DNA of 64,000 nucleotides. Origin: Pleodorina starrii. Lineage: Eukaryota > Chlorophyta > Chlorophyceae > Chlamydomonadales > Volvocaceae. Shown piece by piece: positions 34,301 to 44,522 of the stretch (position 1 is the stretch's first letter; every line of letters begins with the position of its first letter). The translations under genes and the position numbers were made by a program. The notes beneath the pieces are model-generated. The model ran no database searches. It had not been told where the DNA came from and saw only the letters and a program-made list of their open reading frames with translations. The DNA lies in contig BRXU01000023.1 of assembly GCA_030267565.1 (NCBI GenBank), forward strand, positions 905,001 to 969,000, in the 5' to 3' direction.

Positions 34301-37252
34301 CAGCCGGGCGCGCGCCGCCCTCCGTTGCCGACGCTGCGCACAGCTTGGCCGGCCGTGTAGGGGCCACGGGGGGTAAAAAGTGATACCGCAGCGGAGACGG
34401 AGACGGCGTTCGCGAACGGACCCAGAACCCAGTAATACTTACCGAACATACCTGTAACCTTACCGAGCTGAAAATACGCTGCGACCGCGTCGCCGCCAGA
34501 CCAACCCAGACGGACGATTACACGCGACAGCACAAGAACGGCACGAACGCCCGGACAGAACAACCCGACAGATTGTAGACTCACCTGCGCTCAATGGAGG
34601 AAGCGAAGCGGGAAGATTTCGAAGGAAAAAGGGCGTGAGTAACGGCAATGGGCAACGGCAATGGCAGTGAAGGAAGGAGCGAGCAGGCAGGCAAGCAAGG
34701 CAATACACACATAAACCCACGAAGGAGCTGGGGCGGCGACGCGGCGCAAAAGAGGGCAGGAAGGGGCGGCGGGGCAGAGAAGAAAGGGATACGGATGGGC
34801 AAAACGTACGACGGCAAGGAGGCGAAAGGCAGAGGAGAAAGGGCAAAGGAAAAGAGAATGGCAAGGAGAACGGCAAAGGGAAGGAGAACAGCAGAAGGAA
34901 GACGAGGCTGGGAGGGACGGAAGGCGGGGCGGGGCGGGGCGAGGGGGCACGAGGGCAAGAGCAAGGACGAGGAGAAGGGGAGAACGACGGCAGGGCGGGC
35001 GGAAAGGGCGGAGGCAGCGGGGCGCGGGAAGACGATGCGGGGCGCGGGAAGGTGCGAAGTGCAGGAGGGGCCGGGTGGCGGACCGTGAGGATTCGGCTCC
35101 CCACCACACCGGCCGAGTGCGCAGGCCACCACGCATGAGGGGCACTGGGCGGCAAGGCAAGGGCAGGGCCATGGTGGGGGCACGGGGGGAGACCAGACAA
35201 GGGCAGATATGGGGAGGGGGAGGAGGGAGAGAATGTGGGAGGAGGGAAGGGAGGCACCCAGGCCGCCGGGAAGGGCATGCAGGGGGAGGGCCACCGAGTA
35301 GGGGCAGAGGTGCAAGTGCAAGGCAAGGGGGTCAGGGGGAGGGCCACTGAGAATGCGAGGCCGGCGGGGGCAGGGGGAAGGCAAGCAGAGGGAGAGCCAC
35401 CATGCACGGAGCTCGGCGAGGGCGAGAGTGGGGTGAAGGTGGGCGGGGGGGGGGCAGGGCGACGAGGGAGGGTCAGGCGGACAGGCGTGGGGCGAGGTCA
35501 GGCAGGGGGAAGGGGCATCGGGGACGGGAGTTGGAGGTGTGTGCTGGGTGCGTGTGAGCCCACGTTCCGGGGGGCCAATGACAGGAAGGCCGGGGAGAGT
35601 CTGGTGGATGTAGAGGCGGGGTCGGGGTCGTTGGACGGGTCGTCCAGGAGGCAGCATGGACGGCGGCATGGGGGGCCACGGGGGGCGCAAGGCCCACCGC
35701 GCCGCTGCTGGCTTCAGCGCCGCCGCCGCCGCCGCCATCCCCGTTGCCGGCGGCCGACCCACAGGTCCCCACCGAGCACCAGGGCGGGGCTGCAGCCCCC
35801 GTGCCGCCGCCCCCGCCCATGACCGCAGCCTCGGCCTCGGGTACGTGTCCAGCGGTTTTGCCCTTGGCGACAGCTGTCCGGTCGGCGATGCTGGCACCAG
35901 CGCCACCGCCGCCGCTGCTTCTGTCCGAGGCCCGGATGAGGTGCCCGTGTCGTCTCCCGTGGGCAAAGTACAGCGTGATTGCCGGCACCGCCGCCCGCGT
36001 GGCCATCTGCCAGGCTATCTTGATTCCGCCCGGCACCCGGTCCCGGTGCCAGAGGCTTAGCACCAGCAGCCCGGCCGCCATGGCGGTGCAGTGGGCCAGC
36101 TTCAGGGAGGGACGGACGCGCTGGAGGAGGGAGGGAAGGAGGGAGGTTGATGTACCGGTAGGGCAGGGCGGAGGCAAGTGGGATAAGAGAGGGAGGGGGC
36201 GGGAGGGAAGTGCGGTAAGGGAAGCGGCGGAGGGAGGTTGATGAAGGAAGTGCAATGCGAAGTTGGTTACTGGTTACTGGTACTGGAAGGGCGGCAGGGC
36301 CGGGCTGGAGTTGTGGGTGCGTGCGCGGGTGCGTGGGTGCGTGGGTGGCGAGAGGTTGACGAATTGGCTGCTGCCGGATGCGGCAGGTAGCGGTCATCGA
36401 CCCCAAAACATGGCGCGGCAGCAGCGGTGGCGGAGGTGGCTGGTGGGCGGTTCGGGTGATGGACGCCGAGGCTCTCGCCGGGGAGAAACAATCTCAGGCC
36501 GCGCCGGCGTTCACGGCTGAATCAGCTTCTGTGGCGCGTGCGCGGGGGGCACACACGGACGCACCCCGACGAACATCAGGCTGGCGAAGCCGCCCACATC
36601 GAAACACGCGAGTGACTCGAACAGCCTGCTCATGGCAAGCGCCGAAGGAACGTGGTTGGGCCCCATCGCGAGATGGTACGTGACGACTGCCGACCGCAGG
36701 TAGTAGGATATGAGCGGAGCGAAAACCTGCGCGCGTCGAGGTGGTGAGATGGGGCATGGAGGGAAGGCCGGAAGGGGCTCCTTGGGCAGCCATGCTGCAA
36801 AGTTGATCATGAAAGAAGAGAAAAGTGGCGGCTCATGGCAATGTGGTGTAAAAGGAAGTAACCCCGTTCTGGAGCCGTTCTCAAGCTCAACAGCAGGACA
36901 CCCGGCATTTGCGACCCCAACCCTGCCCCACCTGGCAGTAGACGTCCGCGTCGATGAAGAGGGGTGCCAGAGCGTTGAGGATCAGGCCGACGCATGAGAG
37001 GGACACATATCTTTCTTGAATACTCAGGTGGAGCACGTCCCAAATGGCGAGACATGCGTTTCTTAACACGTAGAGCAGCCGCTGCGCGACGGTGCCATGG
37101 CAAGGGTAGTTTGCCAACACTACGGAGTCCAGCGGTAGGCTATGCGGCTGGCCATGGCAAGCCGGGGCGGCTAGTTGCTGGTAGGCAACAAGGATGAGCG
37201 ACACAAAGGCTATGTTCATCAAGCTTTCAACGACGAGAACCCTCGCACTCAT
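29196..37252 (-). CDS. Gene 1: large multi-pass membrane protein, unrecognised family
   Basis: Exons supported by splice sites and paralog comparison: 37252-36932 (107 codons), 36726-36565 (54 codons), 36120 to about 35600, about 34370-34068, 33852-33660 (193 nt), one near 33200-32870, one near 32370-31650, about 31321-30433, 30127-29806 and 29528-29196. The N-terminal exons encode about six hydrophobic spans; conserved residues include CHGQPHSLPLDS and NYPCHGTVAQRLLY. A linker ends YKAFVRRRSVRYK, and a soluble module carries ARGLHLTAVYVRRGCIELT followed by an acidic stretch. A later exon has YDIRLLRMPERPGILWVSS. The 3' exons add about four more spans and a Gly/Ala-rich tail ending at TGA 29196. 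Phases join in frame at each junction tested. The middle exon ends are uncertain, and the 5' and 3' halves could be separate genes. No known family is recognised; location in a membrane is inferred from hydrophobicity. Confidence 0.65.
33463..33491. repeat. (CAC)n microsatellite in gene 1 intron
   Basis: About nine CAC/ACC units between exons; a longer GTG counterpart lies in gene 2 at 40319-40380. Confidence 0.85.
34620..35480. repeat. Polypurine tract (plus strand) in a gene 1 intron
   Basis: About 860 bp in which the plus strand is dominated by G and A (GGGAGG, GGCAAGG, GAAGG runs). On the sense (minus) strand it is polypyrimidine and stays open in several frames, which gives spurious long Pro/Ser-rich frames. 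It separates the two parts of exon 3 of gene 1, whereas gene 2 has exon 3 uninterrupted. Confidence 0.8.
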
Positions 37253-38849
37253 GTTAAATTTTGGAGATCGATTTGAATAATGTGATTAGTTAGTTTCTGG
37301 GCACCGTGCCGCACCACGCCATAGTCGAAACCGTTGCACAAACGGGCTGCGACAATAAGACGCCCTCCATACCAATAGAGCGTTTCAATGTTTGTGAATT
37401 ATTATATATATGTTACGCGTTACAAGGCGAAAGAAGATTCCGTGATAGATATGTGCAGTATGTACGTCTGCAATCTTCCGTACAGAGTAATGTAACTCTT
37501 CCAAACAGAAGTCCGCTATGCCGCCGCAATCGCCGCAAGCACCTTATGACGGGGTTGCTCCGCCTTTCCTTTGACGCTTCCTTCTTATATTCACATCCAA
37601 GTGCACGCAGTTTTCAACAGCCACCCCCGACAGAAGCCCCGACTAGCTCGCAGGAGCTCGCCAACGGAGCCGCAAGCAGCGGTGTCACGCGTCCTGCGCA
37701 TGCGTTATCTTGGGTTTGACTAGTCGTCTCTACTACGGTGTAAGCCACTCACACGCTTCCTGGGCTGCACGTCTTTGTGGTGCATGGTTTCCTTGTCCTT
37801 GCGGTACACATCCCGTGTCTGCGGATCCTGCATCTGCCCAGGGCAGCACATCCTCCCATCATCAAAACCTGACCACCATCATCCGCCACTCGCCTTGTCG
37901 CTCTGTTTGTCCCTCCGCAGTACTCTGTGGCCAGTGGAGACATTACAAACAACATAACCTCGTTCTCGTGAGGGACCTTGTCTGGGGGCCTAGGTGGGCT
38001 TTCCCTTGCCTCGTTTTTTTTTCTGGGCTGCGGTGGTGCCGCCCCGTTGTCGTGGGCCCCTGCCCCAGGGGTAGAGGGCGTTCAGAGGCACTCTTTGCGT
38101 AGAGCTCTAGAGCCCCGTGAGCGCGCGAGGAGGCTGGCCAGGTGGGGGGTGGTAGCTAGTCTTGGTAGGCGTTTTTGGTTGAGGTGTGTGACGCCTCTCG
38201 CGTGGCTCCCGCTAAGCGCGGCCCGCAGTCGTCTGCGCCGCTGAGTTGGTTGGCCAGGGGCCGTGGTGGGTGCCCCTGGCTGACGCGAGTGAGGGAGTGA
38301 GGCGCGCGCGGCGGAACAGACGGACGTAGCCGCGCGCGCCCGCCCCTGCGCTGTGTCTCGGCCCGGTCAGGGCCCCCGGTGCTCGTCCTGTCTCAGGGCG
38401 AGTCGCCCACAGTGTAACACCCGTTAACATAACCAGCGGGCACGTCCTTGCCTCCATCGCTTACGACCTACGACCCGCTGCTTCAAGCGGTCGGGCCGCT
38501 GAATCTGGAAGGTCCGGAGCCGTCTTTGGAAGGCCCGGGGCCCACCGTTACCAGTCATCACTACCTCCGGACCAAACGTGCCCTACCCCTACCCCACCTC
38601 CCTTTAACCCCGAGATGCCCTGCATTTCATCCTGCTGGGCACCCAACATAGAAACCGCACGCGTAATTACCGTCAGGGCGGCGCCCTCCCACAAAAAAAA
38701 GCACCGTCCTCGTGAAAAAAAAAACAAAAAGGGCGGAGAGAGCCAACCTAGCGCCCAACCTCGTCAGTGTCAACCATGTCACCGCCTGCCAGCCAACCAT
38801 GTCGCCTGTGTCCAGCCACATGGACTGCATACACACTATGAACTCTGCA
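37253..38849. other. Gap between genes 1 and 2: gene 1 promoter side, no gene seen
   Basis: It holds the upstream region of gene 1 (AT-rich near 37260-37420, with TATATATA at 37402-37409) and a GC-rich block 37970-38450 with G-rich runs. No convincing coding frame. Confidence 0.45.
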
Positions 38850-39345
38850 TACACACTATGGACTAAGCATTGCCGAGGTGCAGAGGAACCAAGGTAAGCG
38901 CCAAGGACCCAAATGCGCGGCCCCGACACGGGCGCACATCCAACCAGCGCCTGGGAGGCTGCGGCCAGGCGCGACGAACGCAGCGAACGCTACAGAACGA
39001 AAGTCGGCGCGGAGGCCTACTCGATGCCTTCTCCCGCCACTCCCGCCGGAGCAACTCCCGTGGGTTGGGTCTCGATGCCTCGCGTCGCGTCGCCAGTCCG
39101 CGGTGGCTGCGGTCACCAGGGCCAGCGATGGCCGAGCTGCGGTTACCCGGGTGAGACAGACATAAAGGGTTACCGGGGCGAAGTAACTTAGGGTCGAACT
39201 CGGGAGAGGAGCTAGCAGGCAAGGTCACGGCTCTCTCTGCAGCAGGACCCGCTGCCGTGGCGGCGCCTGCCGTACCCTCGCCGCCGCCGCCGAGCAGCTC
39301 CGCCCACCATCCCGCCTGCCCCTTCCAGCCCACCTCGCGTTTCAG

Positions 39346-39377
<32 letters not shown>

Positions 39378-39740
39378 GGCACCCCAGGCCAGCGCCGCAG
39401 GGCCCAGCGACGCTCCAAGACGCCCCAATGATCTGCGCCACGACTTGGGTCGTCCCCGCCGCCGTCACTCGCCTCCTCCTCGACCTCGCCCGCTCCCGCC
39501 ATCTCCACTCCCGCCATCACTCGCACGAGCGACGAGCGGCCGCCCCGCAGAGCACTGCGGCAGCCAGCAGGACAAGCATTCGGCAACACGCGGGGGTTCG
39601 CAGGTGGGCGGATTTTTTTCCCGGGTCTCCTACCGGAAGCCAGACCGCGCTGCAAAGCGTCCTACTCCGCTGCCGTACCATGCCGTCGCTTCGCAGGCTA
39701 TGCCCACCTACCCCAAGATCGACCAAGATGCTGTGAAGTG
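38850..39740 (-). other. Possible degenerate 3' remains of gene 2
   Basis: The minus strand holds a stretch resembling the 3' part of gene 1: GGGGEGTAGAATAAG at about 39300-39240 resembles GGGEGTAAAATAAT of gene 1, and a hydrophobic MLVLLAAAVLCGAAARR at about 39580 resembles its last span. Order and frames do not match cleanly. A CAG repeat (poly-Gln or poly-Ala on the minus strand) lies at 39345-39376. Confidence 0.3.
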
Positions 39741-40009
39741 CCGTGTGGCGTGTGCCGTGCTTCGACGTGCATGACTGTCAAAGCCACGCCGCGGCGCGAC
39801 GTCACACGACATGACACGCACGTCCCATTATGCTAAGGGCTGCCTTGAGCCTCCACATCAGCGAGGTCCTCAATACAGTCCCAAGCCACACTCTTAACAT
39901 CTCTACCACGCTAAACCGTGAACAGCTGCGGAAGCCGCTGCGGAGCCCGGCGATGGTGTCACGAAGCCGAGTGTGCATGCAGATGGTGCAAGTGGAGGGC
40001 GGCTAAACG

Positions 40010-43000
40010 TCAGCTCGACACGATCTCGGGAGTTGTAAATCTCGACAGACACCTGCAAATAAACACATGTGTTTGTTTGGACTCGCCTTGGTGTGGCTCC
40101 CGAAGCCCCACCGGCGGGACATCCTCCCGCCAAACCCCGGCAGCGCAGGCGTGCGCCGTCGCCGCGGCCTTCGCCTCGCCCTCCGCCGTCGCCGCCACCG
40201 CCACCGTTACCGCAACCGCAACCGCCGCTGTGACCACCCGCCGCCGCCGCGGACGCGGACTGAGTCCCAGAGCCCGCACCACCGAGTCCACATCCACCAG
40301 CTCCAACAGTCGTTGCTGCTGGTGGTGGTGGTGGTGGTGGTGGTGATGGTGGTGGTGATGGTGGTGGTGGTGGTGATGGTCACGATCGGTTGAGGCCGGC
40401 TCCGCCACCTCACGGCCTGTAAGGCGGGCAGCGATGCGGCCAGGTCAACAACAACCCTCGCACATCAGATTCAGCATGGTTCACTGCCATGAACCCCGCC
40501 TCCCAATGCTGGAGGGTTCGTGGCAGCGGAGGGGTGGACAACCCGGTACTCCGGCAAACCGGCACGCGCACCCAGCCCAAGACCAAAATGTAACGGGGCT
40601 GTGCCGCTGGCAGGGCCCGCACGCTCTTGTCCCCTTCCATTCCATCCCCCTGCCCCTCACCCGCAAGCGCCGCCGCGTCCACCTCCGCCTCCTCCGCCGC
40701 CTCGATCACGAGGGTGAGCTCAATGCAGCCACGCCTGACGTACACCGCGGTCAAGTGCAGCCCCCTCGCCGCCACCAGATCGCAAAGCCGCTGCTCGTAG
40801 CCGGGACCCAGCTGCTCGGGATCTGCGCCGGGGATCTGGGTTGGGGAGGCGTGGGGGGCCGTTGGGGGGGGAGGAAGGGGCGCGGCATGGCTCGGTCAGG
40901 ATGTGGGTCGGGCGATTTCGGACCAGGGCGCTCGGGAAGCGACGGTGAAGGGGTAAGGGCGGCGGCAAAGGCTGAGAGGAGCAGCGGAGACGGCGTGTGC
41001 AATGCGGGGGACGGCGCATGTAACTGGTTTTGGGGCGGGAGGAGCTCGACAGGTGACCGTTGGCGGGATCCGGAATCTGCAAACCGAAAAATGGGGCCGC
41101 GATTGGATCGCGGCGATGTGGGTCGGACAAGTGCGAGAGGATCCAGAGGCACGAGCGGATCCTCGCGCCGGGGAGTTGCGAGGCGCTGTCCCATCAGACC
41201 GAAGAAGCCGGCCCCGGCGGTGCCCATGCATCGCCTGATGGCCAACGCTGCGCGGCTTACGGTACCTTGTAACAGAGCGAATGGCGACGTACAAACGGTT
41301 TGTACTGCGGCAGCTCTGCCGTGATCCCCAACGGCGGCTCAGGCGCCGGCTCTGTCGGCGCCGGCAGTGGCTGCCGCGCTGCCAAGCGCTCGGGGGAGCG
41401 CCCCCGCTCCAGCCCCTCAAGGGGCACCGCTGCCGCCGGCAGGTCAGCCCCAGCCGCTGTCGCAGCCGCAGCCGCTGGCGTCAATGAGTTTGCTGTCTGA
41501 GCGGGGACCTGTGAGGTGAGGTTCATGTCGGTGCCGCCGCCGCCACCGCCGTCGGAGTTGCCGCCAGTAATATCAGCGCAGGGAGAGCCGTCGGAGCCGC
41601 GGCCGCCTCCACCGCCGGTTCCTTCGATGGCACCGCTGCCGCGGCCACGAATGCCGGATACCGCGGCAGCGCTTGGGCCCGCCGTTGCGCCTGTCGTGTC
41701 CCAAGCCTCCTGAGCCTCAGCCTCGGCCCCAGACGAGTGCACATCGCGTTTTCCCTTGACCCAGATCCCCTGCCCGGCGGAGCAGGCCGCCGCGGCCGTG
41801 CCGCCGCCGCCGCCGCTGCTGCTGATGCCCTGCCGCGCCCTGCGGCGCGCCTGTCGCCAGCTGTGCATGTCCTGACCGAGCCACAGCGTGATTGCCGGCA
41901 CCGCCGCCCGTGTGGCCATCTGCCAGGCTATGTTGATTCCGCCCGGCACTCGGTTCCGGTGCCAGAGGCTGAGCACCAGCAGCCCGGCCGCCATGGCGGT
42001 GCAGTGGGCCAGCTCCAGGGAGGGACGGACGCGCTGGAGGAGGGAGAGAGAGTGGGAGGGAGGGAAAGCAAGGAGGGAGGTTGATGTACGGCAGGGCGGA
42101 GGCAAGTGGGATAAGGGCGGCCAGGGAGCGGGAGGGAGGGAGGGCAGCGCAGGGGCTCGGATTCATGGACGCAACACCAAGTGCCGGCGTTGCTGCGCTT
42201 TGCATTCTTGAGGCGCCACGCCGGGGTCCTAGAGTGCCAGGACCCGGGGTCGTTAGGGGGCCGGGGTGCTTAGAGGAGGCCGGGGTGCTAGGGGCGCCAG
42301 GCAACGGGGCTTCAGAGAACAGCAGCGGGCACGGTGTTGCCTGTCCTCCGCTGTGGAGTGAGGAGATAGAAGACGTACCCAGACGAGAAGCTGCATGCCG
42401 AAGCCGCATATGTCGAAGACCATCAGCGTTTCAAAGAGCCTCCCAAGGGCGTAGGGGGAGGGCTCGTGGCTGGGGCCCATGAACAGGTGGTACGTGACGA
42501 CCGCCGACCGCAGGTAGTATGCCACAAATGGGGATACCAGCTGCAGCGAGGGCGGGGACAAGGGAGACGAGGTGAGCATGTGGGACGCATGAGTCAACGT
42601 GTGCTGAGGGGCATAGCCCCTGCTGGGGACAGCTCGGGTTCAGGCAGAGCAAGGTATGGCTGTCCTGAGGGGCAGCGTGGCTCATCAGGTGCTTCGTCTG
42701 CTCTAGCAGGTCGACAGCGAGGAAAGGGCCGCGACGCACCTGACTGTAAACTCTGGCGGGTAGGAAGAGGGGTGACACCAGCCGGAAGAGCAGCAGGGCG
42801 GTACAAATGGACAGATACCTTTCCTGGCTGCCCAGACGGAGAACGTCCCAGATTGCAAGGTGTGCGTTTTGTATCAGGTAGAGCAGCCGCTGCGCGACGG
42901 TGCCATGGCAAGGGTAGTTTGCCAGCACGATGGAGTCCAACGGTAGGCTGTGCGGCTGGCCGTGGCAAGCCGGAACAGCTAGTGGTATGTATCCAATGAT

Positions 43001-43102
43001 TATGAATGCTGCGAAAACAATGTCCATGAAGTGCTCGGCAAAAGGGACGTGCGCTCCGTTGAGGGGCCTTCCCGCACGATGTAAAGCTCTCATGGTGAGC
43101 AA
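40010..43102 (-). CDS. Gene 2: membrane-protein family member, 3' end unresolved
   Basis: Exons: 43102-42740 (121 codons, donor GTGCGT), 42540-42379 (54 codons, donor GTACGT), 42033-41266 (256 codons, donor GTACCG), 40835-40661 (175 nt) and a fifth near 40390-40100 with DVDSVVRALGL. The first two exons encode hydrophobic spans with CHGQPHSLPLDS and NYPCHGTVAQRLLYL as in gene 1. Exon 3 has two spans (AMAAGLLVLSLWH; AWQMATRAAVPAITL), a Gly/Ala-rich loop and ends QYKPFVRRHSLCYK. Exon 4 has ARGLHLTAVYVRRGCIELT. Exons 2 to 4 match gene 1 in phase, and exon 2 has the same length. It is head-to-head with gene 3. The start chosen is the first ATG; ATGAGAGCT a few codons later is possible. The function is unknown. 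Confidence 0.7.
40319..40380. repeat. (GGT)n microsatellite
   Basis: About 20 GGT units with GAT interruptions; on the minus strand it reads CAC/CAT (poly-His if translated) just before the DVDSVVRALGL exon of gene 2. It may be coding or part of the preceding intron. Confidence 0.9.
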
Positions 43103-44522
43103 TGTTGTTATTGTTGAGGCAAGTCCGCCTCTCTTGGCTGCTGATGCGGGATGGAGCTAACAAGCACGGGCTCAGCGTCACCGAGACGCCGACATAGAAG
43201 GCCAACGTGGTGTTTGGTTGACAAACAAAGTGAAAAATAAATGCATATTATACGTGTAGGTTCTATACTTACAGCGTAACCGCCTGTGCCTCCCAAACAC
43301 AGACACATTGAGAAAAGTGTGAACGACAACGGCGACTCTGCCGATGACTAACGCAGGGTCAGCACTCAGCAAGAGTTTGTAACTGAATGCATCCTACCTA
43401 TGCGCGACCCACCGAACTAACCAAAGGCACAGAGAGCTATACGCGAAACTGATTGCGCATGTTTGTGAAGCGGGCAATACCGTGCAAAGGCGATTGATGC
43501 AGGCACCGAGGCACGCCCGAGGGAGAGGAACGACGGGAGTTATAACTGTGACAGAATACGTAGCGGTGGGCACCGCGTACGGTGGCGGATGTAGGCCCCG
43601 TTGACGCATTAGCTCCCCAGTTCCCCTCCCGCCTTGAACGCCAGAGCTTCACAGCAGCAACATCGAGGCCACGGCTGCACTATTGTACGGATTGCATATA
43701 ACGGCAGAAAAGGACCAACTACCGAAGTTCGCCGCGTTCCTTACTCGCGCCGCTCGCGCACTTGACTAAGCTGCCTCCAGGCCGCAACCACTTAAACCCC
43801 GGCGGTGACGTAGGCAGCTACCTGCGGTCACGCAGTCACTTGAGCTTGGGAGGGGAGGTGTGTCGAAAGACGCCCTGGCTGACCCACATTACCCCCATCT
43901 ACAGGGAAAGAAGGGCGTGTGTGTGCTGTGTGGGGGGTTGCGTGGTGCCTCGTGGTGGCGGGGGTGGGGGATGGCGGACTGCGGCGACGAAAGGGAAACG
44001 GCGGCGATGGCAGGGCGGGGAGCGCTGCGGGGCTGCCACTGCTGATGGGTGTGAGGATGAGATTGTATATATGAACTCGGGATCACAAGTCTCGCTGAAG
44101 CACAAAGATCTGACGAGGCCTGTGACCCGACCGACGACCCGACCGAGCAAGCCGGGCACAAGAGCAACGAGCAGGGAATCTTCTTGCACGGAAGTAATGG
44201 CATTGAACAAGTATTGAGGGTTTGCAAACGCAACATGTTGAGCCAGCTCGGGCGAGGTCTGTCCATTCAAAAAACAAAACACAGAAAGAAAAACCCTTGT
44301 CATGTCGTATGATCTTGGAGTGGATGTCCACCGACCCACTTATAACGTTTAGACACCTTATAAGTGTTCCTAAAGCTTCAAGGTATATCATAATGATTTG
44401 TGGACATGCACGAACATCGCGACGCTGTACGCTGACGACCTCACCACAGCTAAAGTCAGCTTGGACAAATTCAGACGGCTCGGGAGAACTCATGATTGCG
44501 GTATTTCATTTAGACTGAAAGG
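43103..44522. promoter_or_regulatory. Divergent intergenic region of genes 2 and 3
   Basis: This 1.4-kb gap lies between the start codons of two divergently oriented paralogs and must contain both promoters. A TATATAT motif is at 44064-44070. No conserved gene is seen; a 151-codon frame at 43762-44217 has no recognisable feature. Confidence 0.5.

Noticed and set aside
34581..35966. 461-codon Pro/Ser-rich minus-strand protein
   Set aside because: It lies in a polypyrimidine intron of gene 1 and several frames are open equally; no paralog conserves it.
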